In this document: in pieces, positions 7,094 through 17,137 of the stretch
Numbering within the stretch: the stretch's first letter is position 1
Layout of the letters: each line of letters starts with the position of its first letter
Source: Pseudomonas fragi
Lineage (GTDB): Bacteria > Pseudomonadota > Gammaproteobacteria > Pseudomonadales > Pseudomonadaceae
Assembly (NCBI RefSeq): GCF_002269505.1
Contig: NZ_NQKQ01000010.1
Location: 62,001 to 126,000, forward strand
Direction: 5' to 3'
DNA length: 64,000 nucleotides
Made by a program: the position numbers and the translations under genes
Notes under the pieces: model-generated
Seen by the model: the letters and a program-made list of their open reading frames with translations, nothing else
Databases searched by the model: none
What the model was told of the DNA's origin: nothing

Positions 7094-8461
7094 TTACGCA
7101 GCCTCCTGATCAAGCATGAGTTGGGCATGCATGGCTTCTGCGGCCAGCTTGCCGTGTTGTACGGCCTGTACGGTCAGGTCTTGCCCCAGGGATGTGCAGT
7201 CGCCCCCGGCATAGACCCCGGGAATACTGGTGCGCAGGTGTTCGTCGACTTCGATGCGATCGCCCGCGCGCTTGAGTGTTTGCGCCAGCGGATCGCTCAG
7301 GGCTGTGTCATCAAAGGCCTGGCCGATGGCCTTGAACACCGCGTCTGCGGCCAGCTCGAAAGTTTCACCGGTGGTCAGCAGGCGCCCGTCTTCCAGGCGC
7401 GTACGGGCAAAGCGCATGCCGCGCACCTTGCCTGTGTTGTCCAGCAACACGTCCTGTGGCTGTGCCCAGGTCATCAGCCGCACCTGATTGGCCTTGGCAA
7501 TCTCCTGCTCGTGCCCGGTGGCGCCCATGTCCTCAAGCCCGCGGCGATACACCAGGTTCACTTCCCGGGCGCCCAGCCGCGCCATTTGCACGGCCATGTC
7601 GATCGCGGTATTGCCCGCACCCAACACAATGCAACGTTCTGCCAGGGGTAATTGGGTCAGGTCGTCGCTTTGGCGCAATTCGCGGATGTAGTCAGTGGCG
7701 GCCAGAAGACCTGGCGCGTCTTCGTGGGGCAGGCCCAACTGGCGGCTCGCCGCCAGCCCCAGACCGAGGAACACCGAATCGAATTGGGCATGCAGTTCGC
7801 TCAGGCTCAGGTTGTCGCCCAGGCGCTGGCCGTGACGCACCTCGATGCCGCCGACCTGCAGCACGAAATCCACTTCGCGCTGGGCAAAATCGTCCACCAG
7901 TTTGTATTTGGCAATCCCGTACTCATTGAGCCCGCCGGATTTTTCCCGGGCTTCGAATATCACAACTTCATGGCCGTGCAGCGCCAGGCGATGGGCACAC
8001 GCCAGGCCGGCGGGCCCTGCACCGACCACGGCGATGCGTTTGCCGGTGGGCGCGGCGCGCTTGAAGGGGTGTTCGCTGAACTGTGCGTGGTCCACGGCAT
8101 AACGCTGTAACAAACCGATCAGCACCGGCGCGCACTCTTGCGTGTTGTTGCGCACGCAGGCTTGCTGGCACAGCACTTCGGTGGGGCATACGCGGGCACA
8201 ACTGCCACCGAGGATATTGGCCGAGAGAATTTTCTGGGCTGCACCCTGGACGTTTTCCTGCTGAATATTGCGAATAAACGACGGGATATCGATGTCGCTG
8301 GGGCAGGCGTTGACGCATGGCGCGTCGTAGCAATACAGGCAGCGTGAGCTTTCCAGTACGGCCTGGCGAGCGCTGAGGGGAGGGGCCAGATCGGTAAAGT
8401 GGCTGGCCAGCACCTGCGCATTTTCGTGCGGATGCGGTAAATGATTCAGGGACTTGATCAC
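7094..8461 (-). CDS. preT: NAD-dependent dihydropyrimidine dehydrogenase, subunit PreT
   Basis: The 455-residue flavoprotein is homologous to the GltD small subunit. The N-terminus carries cysteine clusters for Fe-S centres (CLYCYDAPCVNACP and CARVCPTEVLCQQAC). An FAD dinucleotide fold follows (VVGAGPAGLACA, about residue 145), then an NAD(P) fold (VLGAGNTAIDMA, about residue 280) and the terminal GDCTS FAD motif. It passes electrons from NADH to PreA. The start is GTG with GAGG eight bases upstream. It lies 58 bases after hydA and abuts preA, giving the order hydA-preT-preA. Confidence 0.94.
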   Translation of the reverse strand: MIKSLNHLPHPHENAQVLASHFTDLAPPLSARQAVLESSRCLYCYDAPCVNACPSDIDIPSFIRNIQQENVQGAAQKILSANILGGSCARVCPTEVLCQQACVRNNTQECAPVLIGLLQRYAVDHAQFSEHPFKRAAPTGKRIAVVGAGPAGLACAHRLALHGHEVVIFEAREKSGGLNEYGIAKYKLVDDFAQREVDFVLQVGGIEVRHGQRLGDNLSLSELHAQFDSVFLGLGLAASRQLGLPHEDAPGLLAATDYIRELRQSDDLTQLPLAERCIVLGAGNTAIDMAVQMARLGAREVNLVYRRGLEDMGATGHEQEIAKANQVRLMTWAQPQDVLLDNTGKVRGMRFARTRLEDGRLLTTGETFELAADAVFKAIGQAFDDTALSDPLAQTLKRAGDRIEVDEHLRTSIPGVYAGGDCTSLGQDLTVQAVQHGKLAAEAMHAQLMLDQEAA

Positions 8462-8519
8462 GGTGTTTGCCTCACGGTTGAGGGGATCGTTCTGCCTCTG
8501 TCGGGCAGTGGACTGATAC

Positions 8520-10082
<1,563 letters not shown>

Positions 10083-10178
10083 TCAAACTTTATTTTTTAT
10101 GATGATATTTAAATATAACTAACTGATTTATAACGTTATTTAATTTAAATCACCAAAATGATGCACGATCTCACCATT

Positions 10179-10208
10179 TTGACGCACTTGACAGGATTCA
10201 AATATAAG
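10179..10208 (+). promoter_or_regulatory. Candidate sigma-70 promoter for the transporter operon
   Basis: TTGACG and TATAAG are separated by 18 bases. If used, this promoter would give a leader of about 350 bases before the transporter start at 10571. Confidence 0.3.
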
Positions 10209-10430
10209 CGAAGTTTCTTATGCAAAATCAGGCGGTTGAGGAAGCGAGTCAGGGCAGGTGAGTCGATTAAGTTAATAAGCACGCACCGAAGTGTTTCGTT
10301 TGGCGATATAAAATTAAACGATAGCGGGCGTAAACAGGAATGAGAGTCATTTGAATAAGGGCGTGAAACGGTTTTAAAGCAGCGAGTTGCAAGTAATACA
10401 AGGCGGTGTGTGCAGGCGGGGCAAGTAACA

Positions 10431-10446
10431 CGGCACAGTTCTTGAT
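10431..10446 (+). promoter_or_regulatory. Weak sigma-54-like promoter match
   Basis: CGGCACAGTTCTTGAT has the -24 GG and the correct 12-base step to a -12 element reading GA instead of the usual GC. Nitrogen-controlled (NtrC/sigma-54) expression would suit a pathway that releases ammonia, but the imperfect -12 base keeps this tentative. Confidence 0.2.
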
Positions 10447-10570
10447 TGTTGCTGCCATGACCGTACGGGCCGAGATAGACAAGTAAGTGTCCAGGCATGG
10501 GAGCGCACTGTGTCCCTACACAGCGCCAGGCCGTTTAACCAAGAGCACCACAACAAGAGAGTGATCGAAT

Positions 10571-12058
10571 ATGCAACCGAGCAGATCCAAAGTCACCGAA
10601 CGTAACGGTTTGTACGAACTGGATGCCGGGCCTGAAGTCCTCGATAGCCCCCGGTACAACCCCGACATCGCCCCCACCAAAGTTCATGAACGCACCTGGA
10701 ACAAGTGGCATATCACCGCCTTGTGGGTCGGCATGTCCATTTGCGTGCCCACTTACACGTTGGGCGGGGTGCTGACTGCGTATTTCGGGCTGTCGGTTGG
10801 CGAGGCGCTGCTGGCGATTTTGCTGGCGAATATCGTCGTGTTGATCCCGTTGACCCTCAATGCCTTTGCGGGCACCAAATACGGCATTCCCTTTCCGGTA
10901 CTACTGCGTTCTTCTTTCGGCATTATCGGCTCCAACGTACCGTGCCTGATCCGTGCCCTGGTGGCTTGCGGCTGGTTCGGTATCCAGACGTTATTTGGCG
11001 GGCTGGCGATTCACCTGTTTCTGGGCTCAGTGTTCGAGGGCTGGAAAAGCCTTGGCGGCACAGGGGAAGTCATCGGCTTCATGATTTTCTGGGCGCTGAA
11101 CCTGTGGGTCGTGTTACGCGGTGCCGAGTCGATCAAGTGGCTGGAAACCTTGTCTGCGCCCTTGCTGGTACTGGTCGGCCTGGGCCTGCTGGTGTGGGCA
11201 CTGCCCAACGTGTCGATGAGTGAACTGCTGGCCCAACCGCCCAAGCGCCCTGAAGGTGCCAGTGTGTATGGCTACTTCTTTGCCGGCCTGACTGCGATGG
11301 TCGGTTTTTGGGCAACATTGTCACTGAATATTCCGGACTTCAGCCGTTACGCAAAAAGCCAGAAGGACCAGATTCAGGGGCAGATTTTTGGCCTGCCGCT
11401 GACCATGTTCCTGTTCGCTGCCCTGGGCGTGGTGATGACAGCCGCGTCGGAAAAACTGGTAGGCGTTACCGTGTCCGACCCGGTGAGTCTGATCGGCCAT
11501 ATTCAGAGCCCGGGTTGGGTGGCACTGGCAATGGCGCTGATCATCATCGCCACGCTGTCGACCAACACGGCGGCCAATATTGTGTCGCCCACCAATGACT
11601 TCCAGAACATCGCCCCCAAGCTGATCAACCGCACCACGGCGGTGATATTGACCGGCCTGGTGGGCCTGGCGCTGATGGCCCATGAACTGCTGAAAAAGCT
11701 CGGTTTGCTGGTCTCGGACGTGAGCCTGGAAACGGTGTACTCCAACTGGCTACTGGGTTACTCCAGCCTGCTGGGGCCGATTGCCGGGATTATGGTGGTC
11801 GATTATTTCGTGATCCGTCAGCAAAAACTCGACCTTGCAGGACTCTACCGCGACGGTGTGTACCCGGCCTGGAACTGGAACGGCTTTATCGCCTTTGGCG
11901 TACCTGTGGCGCTGACGTTGCTGTCGTTGGGCAGCAGTGCCTTCAGTTGGTTTTATGACTTCGGCTGGTTTACCGGGTCGTTGCTCGGGGCCGTGATTTA
12001 TTACGGGTTGTATCGCCTGAGCAGTCAGCAGGCAGAAACCGTCAAAGGTACGGTTTGA
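10571..12058 (+). CDS. NCS1-family nucleobase:cation symporter (probable uracil/thymine importer)
   Basis: The 495-residue membrane protein has about twelve hydrophobic segments and NCS1 hallmarks. These include a hydrophilic N-terminus with NKWHITALWVGMSICVPTYT before the first helices, FPVLLRSSFGIIGSN in the helix 2-3 region, and NIPDFSRYAKSQKDQ after helix 6. NCS1 permeases import nucleobases, hydantoins or allantoin with Na+ or H+. The position, divergent from hydA-preT-preA and followed by the amidohydrolase gene 37 bases later, makes a pyrimidine base the likely substrate. This specificity is inferred from context. Confidence 0.85.
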   Translation: MQPSRSKVTERNGLYELDAGPEVLDSPRYNPDIAPTKVHERTWNKWHITALWVGMSICVPTYTLGGVLTAYFGLSVGEALLAILLANIVVLIPLTLNAFAGTKYGIPFPVLLRSSFGIIGSNVPCLIRALVACGWFGIQTLFGGLAIHLFLGSVFEGWKSLGGTGEVIGFMIFWALNLWVVLRGAESIKWLETLSAPLLVLVGLGLLVWALPNVSMSELLAQPPKRPEGASVYGYFFAGLTAMVGFWATLSLNIPDFSRYAKSQKDQIQGQIFGLPLTMFLFAALGVVMTAASEKLVGVTVSDPVSLIGHIQSPGWVALAMALIIIATLSTNTAANIVSPTNDFQNIAPKLINRTTAVILTGLVGLALMAHELLKKLGLLVSDVSLETVYSNWLLGYSSLLGPIAGIMVVDYFVIRQQKLDLAGLYRDGVYPAWNWNGFIAFGVPVALTLLSLGSSAFSWFYDFGWFTGSLLGAVIYYGLYRLSSQQAETVKGTV

Positions 12059-12095
12059 AGCGCCTTCTTATAAAAAACTGGATGAGGAATACATC

Positions 12096-13367
12096 ATGAA
12101 CGCCGCACACGACCTTCAGCAGCAACGCGGGCAGTTGATCAACGGCGAGCGCCTGTGGGCCTCGTTAATGGAGCTGGCTCAGCTTGGTGCCACGGTAAAG
12201 GGCGGCGTATGCCGCCTGGCCCTGACCGACCTAGACCGCCAGGCCCGAGACATTTTTGTACGCTGGTGTGAAGACGCCGGTTGCACCGTCAGCGTGGATG
12301 CCGTGGGCAATATCTTTGCCCGCCGCCCTGGGCGCAATCCCGACTTGCCGCCGGTGATGACCGGCAGCCATATCGACACCCAGCCCACCGGCGGCAAGTT
12401 CGACGGTTGCTTTGGCGTGCTGGCCGGGGTTGAAGTGTTGCGCACCCTCAACGATCTCAATATCGAGACCGAAGCGCCACTGGAAGTAGTGGTGTGGACC
12501 AACGAAGAGGGTTCACGCTTTGCGCCGTGCATGATGGGTTCCGGCGTTTTTGCAGACAAATTCACGCTGGAAGAAACCCTGGCCAAAACTGATGCCCAAG
12601 GCGTGACCGTGGGTGAGGCCCTGAATGCGATTGGCTATGCCGGCAGCCGCAAGGTCAGCGGCCATCCGGTGGGGGCCTATTTTGAAGCCCACATCGAGCA
12701 GGGGCCGATCCTGGAGGACGAGCGCAAAACCATCGGCGTAGTCCTTGGCGCCCTGGGGCAGAAATGGTTCGACCTCAACCTGCGCGGTGTCGAAGCCCAT
12801 GCCGGGCCGACCCCCATGCACCTGCGCAAGGATGCATTGGTTGGCGCGGCGGCGGTGGTTGCGGCCGTCAACCAGGCTGCTTTAGGCCATCAACCCCACG
12901 CCTGCGGCACGGTGGGTTGCCTGCAGGCTTATCCGGGCTCGCGCAACGTAATCCCGGGTGAGGTGCGCATGACCCTGGACTTCCGGCATTTGCTGCCCGA
13001 GCGGCTGGACTCGATGATTGAACAGGTACGCGGGGTCATTGAAGCCACCTGCAAACAGCATGGCCTGAGTTTTGAACTGACCCCCACAGCAGACTTTCCA
13101 CCGTTGTACTTCAACCCTGATTGCGTCAATGCCGTGCGCGATGCGGCCAATGAACTGGGCTTGTCGAACATGGATATCGTCAGCGGGGCAGGTCACGACG
13201 CCATCTTCCTTGCTGAGCTGGGCCCGGCGGGAATGATATTTGTGCCCTGCGAAGGCGGCATCAGCCACAACGAAATCGAAAACGCCGACCCCAAGGATCT
13301 GGCGGCGGGATGTGCCGTGCTGCTAAAGGCGATGTTGGCGGCTTCAAAAACCGTAAGTAATCGCTGA
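12096..13367 (+). CDS. M20-family Zn-dependent amidohydrolase, probable N-carbamoyl-beta-alanine amidohydrolase (beta-ureidopropionase)
   Basis: The 423-residue protein is of the HyuC/AllC/AmaB type. GSHIDTQPTGGKFDG (about residues 89-103) supplies the first metal histidine and bridging aspartate, WTNEEGSRF (about 132-140) the catalytic glutamates, and AHIEQGPILE (about 200) a further ligand; the lid domain contains RGVEAHAGPTPM. GAGHDAIFLA near residue 368 supplies the last metal site. Members hydrolyse N-carbamoyl amino acids or ureidoglycolate-type compounds. Here it would complete the pathway by converting N-carbamoyl-beta-alanine to beta-alanine, CO2 and ammonia. GAGGA lies seven bases before the ATG; it is co-transcribed with the transporter. 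Confidence 0.85.
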   Translation: MNAAHDLQQQRGQLINGERLWASLMELAQLGATVKGGVCRLALTDLDRQARDIFVRWCEDAGCTVSVDAVGNIFARRPGRNPDLPPVMTGSHIDTQPTGGKFDGCFGVLAGVEVLRTLNDLNIETEAPLEVVVWTNEEGSRFAPCMMGSGVFADKFTLEETLAKTDAQGVTVGEALNAIGYAGSRKVSGHPVGAYFEAHIEQGPILEDERKTIGVVLGALGQKWFDLNLRGVEAHAGPTPMHLRKDALVGAAAVVAAVNQAALGHQPHACGTVGCLQAYPGSRNVIPGEVRMTLDFRHLLPERLDSMIEQVRGVIEATCKQHGLSFELTPTADFPPLYFNPDCVNAVRDAANELGLSNMDIVSGAGHDAIFLAELGPAGMIFVPCEGGISHNEIENADPKDLAAGCAVLLKAMLAASKTVSNR

Positions 13368-13474
13368 GGAGCGAAGCGAGGCTGCGATGGGGTGCAATGC
13401 ACAACCCTGTGCTTTGGTCATAACGAAGGGCCTGTGGCAGCGGCTACAGGTTCACCCCCGCATCACGCTCTCAC

Positions 13475-13638
13475 CTGTAGCAGTTGCCGAGTAGAACGAG
13501 GCTAGGTGCGGTTTGGTGCGCCACTGCGACGCAGCAGTCGTAAAACCGGACACAACGCTCGTTCAGATAAACCCCGGGCTCAGGTTTTACGGTCGCTACG
13601 CAATCGGACACAGTCTCGCTCCGCTCGTCAGTGCTACA
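13475..13638 (+). repeat. ~164 bp palindrome-rich repeat, copy A
   Basis: The element starts CTGTAGCAGTTGCCGAGTAG and ends at CTACA. The segment GGTTTGGTGCGCCACTGCGA and the rest of the element are mirrored by an inverted copy at 13998-14160. Within the element the two halves are partly complementary. No open reading frame in it looks coding. It belongs to a family of intergenic repeats rather than to a gene. Confidence 0.7.
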
Positions 13639-13679
13639 AAGATTGCGTCGCACACACTTGCGCCAACAGGTCGGCCAGT

Positions 13680-13960
13680 TGGCCGCCTCGGAGGATATTG
13701 ATCTGCTTTTGATCTTGATCTACCTGCCCCATCGGGAGGCCGAGAGGAGGTTCTGCGCAGTGGGCCTCCCGGCATGGATGCCGGGAGAGCCGCGATGGGC
13801 CATGGATGGCCCGTGGCGGCGTGCCCACTGAGCGGGACCGCAAGGAGGGAACCTGAGCGCAGCGAAGGCCGTACGCCAGGGGCAAGGCCTTTTTGGTTCC
13901 TTTTGTGGCTGTTTGACAAAAGGGACTCGCCGTAAGGGCGAAACCATAATTTCATTCAAG
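13680..13960. repeat. ~280 bp intergenic repeat-like core, no convincing gene
   Basis: This block lies between the two inverted elements. It contains several hairpins, such as CCCGGCATGGATGCCGGG near 13769-13786, and a conserved-looking end GACTCGCCGTAAGGGCGAAA at about 13923. From memory, similar blocks recur between genes in Pseudomonas genomes; this could not be checked here. A leftward 79-codon frame (13720-13959) exists, but it lacks a ribosome-binding site and its sequence is dominated by the repeat hairpins, so it is not called as a gene. Confidence 0.45.
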
Positions 13961-13997
13961 CGCGAATGCTGGATATGTACTCGAGTTAACTGTTTTC

Positions 13998-14160
13998 CTG
14001 TAGCCGTTGACGAGTAGAACGAGGTTACGTCCGGTTGCGCAGCGGCCGTGAAGCCCGGGTGTAGGGTCTAGCTGGCACACCGCAGGTGTCTGCTCTTACG
14101 ACTGCTGCGTCGCAGTGGCGCACCAAACCGCACGCAGCCTCGCTCCGCGAGTATCTACAG
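13998..14160 (-). repeat. ~163 bp palindrome-rich repeat, copy B (inverted relative to copy A)
   Basis: Read leftward it starts CTGTAG, contains the same CGGTTTGGTGCGCCACTGCG block as copy A and ends with CGTCAACGGCTACAG. It and copy A form a long inverted repeat around the 360-base middle. The best-matching part pairs 13495-13543 with 14096-14144. Confidence 0.7.
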
Positions 14161-14172
14161 AAACACTGCAAC

Positions 14173-14225
14173 TGTGGGAGCGAGCCTGCTCGCGAAGGTC
14201 GTTCGCGAGCAGGCTCGCTCCCACA
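14173..14225. repeat. REPIN hairpin
   Basis: TGTGGGAGCGAGCCTGCTCG at 14173 pairs perfectly over 23 bases with 14203-14225. It is the last repeat before composition changes into the AT-rich acquired-looking operon. Confidence 0.85.
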
Positions 14226-14639
14226 ATAAGGCTTGACCTGCAACAGAGTATTTACAAAGAGCCCATGACCGACAACAGCGTATTTACAGGTTTTGTGCTG
14301 ACTGATCCCGGACGCCCTGCAACCACCTAAAAGGGAGTGGTGAAAGCCGCTCCCAATTCCTTGTCGACCTATGTGATCTGCCCATAAAACTGCATATGTG
14401 TTGCATGATGTTTCTTTTTGCCTAATCTGATCGGCTGCTTTGTATTTGATCTTTTCGAGATAACAAGGGTTTAGAGTCTTCCTAAGACATATCTGTAGGT
14501 CGGTGTAGGGGTTTTCTATATATATTTTATTGATGTAATTGTTGAGTGCGGATATCTTTAATTTCAGTAAATTATTTTAGATGTGGAGATTGCTTTATTC
14601 GGTATTTGGAATATCGAGATCTAGGTAGTGGAGGTGTGT
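14226..14639. other. Increasingly AT-rich upstream region of the PLP/PRT/ATP-grasp operon
   Basis: No gene is supported. A 21-codon frame at 14265-14330 has no clear ribosome-binding site. From about 14390 the sequence becomes strongly AT-rich, unlike the flanking chromosome. The candidate promoter at 14530-14558 lies in it. Confidence 0.5.
14530..14558 (+). promoter_or_regulatory. Candidate promoter of the four-gene operon
   Basis: TTGATG and TATCTT are spaced by 17 bases, about 80 bases before the first start codon, inside the AT-rich stretch. Each hexamer matches the sigma-70 consensus at four of six positions. Confidence 0.3.
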
Positions 14640-15590
14640 GTGAATCTGGAAGATATTGGGAATACGCCCTTAGTTGAATTGACGAAAATTGCCTGTAATG
14701 GAGGAAGGTTGTTTTCCAAATGTGAGTACATGAACCCCTCTGGTAGCCACAAAGATCGAACCTATTTAAATATTATTTCTTCATTGGAGCGCGAGGGTGT
14801 TATTCGGAAAGGGATGACATTGGTTGATTGTTCCACTGGGAATGGTGGTGCAGCGCTCGCGTGGATTGGTAGGAAAACAGGCTATGCCGTGAAGATATTC
14901 ATGCCGGAGGGTATGACGCAAGAACGAAAAGATCAAATTGCACTTTATGGTGCGCAAGTGATTGAAACACCGCGAGAGAATTTTTTGGAAGGAGCCGTTG
15001 ATGCGGCGAAGGCATATGTTAAAAACAAAAACTCTAAAGAGGTCTTTTTTTTAGATCAGTCGAGCACATTGCTTAATAAATTGGCATGGCGCGCATGTGG
15101 AGAAGAAATCGTCAGAGAACTCAATAGTGTTGGTGTTGTACCTGATTATTTTGTGTGTTCCTTAGGTACTGGAGGAACATTTACGGGCATTGCCGAAGTG
15201 TTGAAACAATGCTATGGGGATATCAAAACAGTTGGTATTGAAGTAAATCGTTCGGCACCATTGTATGCAGCCAGGCAAGGGCTGGAATTTGAGCATCGTC
15301 CTCACAATCTCATGGGCCTGGGAGCCGGTGTATTGTCGGTTAATACTAGGTCTGAATTGATTGATGACGTTGTGGTCGTGGACGGTGATGCGGCCTGGAA
15401 CAGAATGAGATCGTTTGTATCTGAAAGTGGTTATGGTGTTGGGCCAACGTGTGGAGCCAATTTGTTAGTGTGTGAGAAAATAGCACGTGAGACAAGTGGT
15501 TTGAATATGCTCACACTTTTTTTTGATAGTGCATGGAAATACAAAAGTCGTTGGGATGGTATTTATCCGGAGTATGCGGAGGTCAAATGA
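14640..15590 (+). CDS. Cysteine-synthase/CBS-family PLP enzyme of unknown substrate
   Basis: The 316-residue fold-type II PLP enzyme starts at GTG (MNLEDIGNTPLVEL), chosen because TGGAGG ends five bases upstream; two earlier in-frame GTG codons overlap that motif. The PLP lysine is K38 in NPSGSHKDR. The substrate loop reads CSTGNGGAALAW where cysteine synthases have TSGNTGIALA. The phosphate cup is GTGGTFTG, and the C-terminal PLP-nitrogen motif is GPTCGAN where PSSGA is usual. The family makes beta-substituted alanines from O-acetyl- or O-phosphoserine. The altered loops and the operon suggest a dedicated biosynthetic enzyme rather than housekeeping CysK/CysM. Codon use is AT-rich. Confidence 0.8.
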   Translation: MNLEDIGNTPLVELTKIACNGGRLFSKCEYMNPSGSHKDRTYLNIISSLEREGVIRKGMTLVDCSTGNGGAALAWIGRKTGYAVKIFMPEGMTQERKDQIALYGAQVIETPRENFLEGAVDAAKAYVKNKNSKEVFFLDQSSTLLNKLAWRACGEEIVRELNSVGVVPDYFVCSLGTGGTFTGIAEVLKQCYGDIKTVGIEVNRSAPLYAARQGLEFEHRPHNLMGLGAGVLSVNTRSELIDDVVVVDGDAAWNRMRSFVSESGYGVGPTCGANLLVCEKIARETSGLNMLTLFFDSAWKYKSRWDGIYPEYAEVK

Positions 15591-16153
15591 TGCTGCTTAG
15601 AGAAGTATACGAAAGTGCAAAGGTTGTGAGCGTGGGGGCGACACGAATCACTGTGAATGAATTCACGGACCAGTTGCCTGCATTAAGACCGGAAGTGCTT
15701 CTCGAAGCAGCTCGCGGTGTTATTAAGGTAATGGACTGGCAAGTTGATAAAATTGTGACGGAGGAAGATAAGGGGGCGCCGCTGGCAACAGCAGTTTCCA
15801 TCTTGACTGGTATTCCAATGGCTATGGCTCGATGGTACACGTACAGTCTTGATGCAGTGAGTGAAATATGCGTGGATCTGCAGTCGGAATATTATCAGGG
15901 GAAGCTTTATCTCAATGGTGTAGCTGCGGGTGATAGAGTCATAATCATCGATGATACGCTGAGTACGGGTGGGGCAATTAATTCATTGGTGGAGGCTGTG
16001 CGACGTAGTGGCGGCGAAGTGGTTGATATAGTCTGTGCAATAGAGAAAATACAAGGTAATGGGCGGAAACACGTTTTTGATCAGACCGGTATGATTGTTA
16101 AATCTTTAGTGAGGATCACGCTAAGCGACACAGAAGTGATGGTGTTGGACTGA
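15590..16153 (+). CDS. Type I phosphoribosyltransferase-like protein
   Basis: The 187-residue protein has the PRPP-binding signature VIIIDDTLSTGGA (about residues 117-129) and, upstream, an adenine-PRT-like part (EAARGVIKVMDWQVDKIVTEED, then GAPLATAVSILTGIPMAMAR). The start shares its first base with the preceding stop (TGATG). An ATG three bases earlier is possible, but GGAGG is seven bases from the chosen one. Type I PRTases attach or remove phosphoribosyl on bases or amines. Some homologues are only PRPP-sensing regulators, as PurR and PyrR are. Which role applies is unknown. Its translational coupling to an amino-acid-type PLP enzyme is unusual. AT-rich. Confidence 0.75.
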   Translation: MLLREVYESAKVVSVGATRITVNEFTDQLPALRPEVLLEAARGVIKVMDWQVDKIVTEEDKGAPLATAVSILTGIPMAMARWYTYSLDAVSEICVDLQSEYYQGKLYLNGVAAGDRVIIIDDTLSTGGAINSLVEAVRRSGGEVVDIVCAIEKIQGNGRKHVFDQTGMIVKSLVRITLSDTEVMVLD

Positions 16154-16222
16154 TCAGGTAGTGGCTGTGTGTCTTGATTTTAGTTAATTGTATGTCTAAT
16201 GCTCATTGTGGAAAAGGCACTT

Positions 16223-17137
16223 ATGAAACCGGAGAAGTTGGGTGTGGCATTAGGCTTGTTATTTTGTTTTATCAGTGCCGCCTTTGATGTTTATGTCGCG
16301 TTTATGACACAGACCTTCGATACAAAAGTGGTTATTTTCTATTGTTTCACTTCGTCGGCTGCACTTTTCTGGATGTACTGCCTGTGGGGCGACAGGTACA
16401 GACTGGTGCGCAAGATCAAGCAAGACTGGCCCCTGGTGGTATGGGTCAATGTGTCGGTTTTGTTGAATTGGGGCGGGCTGTTTTATGCCCTGCGATTTCT
16501 GGAGCCAGCGGTAGTAGGGGTTGCTTCAGTGGCCTGCGGCCCGGCTTTGACTTTGCTGGTGTCGAGCTTCGTAAAAGGAGCTGGCAAGGCCAATGCTTTG
16601 GAAACCCTGATTGCAGGCTTGGTGTTGCTTTCGGTTGTCATCATGCTGTTTCAGTCTTTTATCGGGGAAAGTGGTGTTTCTTCGACTTCTATAGAGCAGA
16701 GACTTGTCGGTATTGTCAGTGTGGTGCTGTGTGCATTGGGCACGGTGTTTTATACGATTGTTTCCAAAAAAATGTTTTCCTGTCACTGGAAAACTTTTGA
16801 GATTCTGGCTGTCAGGAACACCCTGATGGTAGTTGTTTGCAGCCTGTATATCAGTATCAGTGATGCATCATTCATTATCGCCAGCCAGTGGCTTTTACCG
16901 TTGACTGTACTGGTTGTTGTCGGTCATCTGCTGCCTGTTTATCTGATTCAAAAAACAATCCTTTATCTCAGTCCGATGGCGGTGGCGTTCGTATTGTTGA
17001 CGCTGCCGGTGTTTACCTTGTTGCTCCAATATATGGATTCGCGGGTGGAGTTTTCGATACCGAGCATTCTTGCGGTCAGCCTTATTGTGGCACTGCTGGC
17101 TTGGCTTGCTATTTCAAAAAAGCGAGGTTTGACATGA
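16223..17137 (+). CDS. DMT-superfamily (EamA-like) transporter
   Basis: The 304-residue protein has about ten hydrophobic helices in two repeated halves of five, the usual EamA/DMT layout. Examples are VALGLLFCFISAAFDVYVAF at the N-terminus and VAFVLLTLPVFTLLLQYM near the end, finishing in a basic tail ISKKRG. The start chosen has AAAAGG five bases upstream; an ATG eight codons earlier lacks one. DMT proteins often export amino acids or small peptides, and the setting between two biosynthetic-type enzymes makes export of the product the natural guess. It overlaps the ATP-grasp gene by four bases (ATGA). Confidence 0.8.
   Translation: MKPEKLGVALGLLFCFISAAFDVYVAFMTQTFDTKVVIFYCFTSSAALFWMYCLWGDRYRLVRKIKQDWPLVVWVNVSVLLNWGGLFYALRFLEPAVVGVASVACGPALTLLVSSFVKGAGKANALETLIAGLVLLSVVIMLFQSFIGESGVSSTSIEQRLVGIVSVVLCALGTVFYTIVSKKMFSCHWKTFEILAVRNTLMVVVCSLYISISDASFIIASQWLLPLTVLVVVGHLLPVYLIQKTILYLSPMAVAFVLLTLPVFTLLLQYMDSRVEFSIPSILAVSLIVALLAWLAISKKRGLT

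Noticed and set aside
10158..10343. 61-codon rightward frame upstream of the NCS1 transporter
   Set aside because: Lies in an AT-rich leader without ribosome-binding site; translation resembles no protein family.
13506..13712. Short frames in the 13.4-14.3 kb gap
   Set aside because: They lie within the inverted palindromic elements and REP sequences and give arginine/serine-rich translations in all frames.
13720..13959. 79-codon leftward frame in the repeat core
   Set aside because: It consists of hairpin-forming repeat DNA, lacks a ribosome-binding site, and its composition follows the repeat rather than a protein.
14095..14150. tRNA-like cloverleaf in the repeat region
   Set aside because: The symmetry is that of the inverted repeat element; no acceptor stem, anticodon loop or T-loop consensus is present.
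14265..14330. 21-codon frame before the PLP operon
   Set aside because: No clear ribosome-binding site and too short to support.
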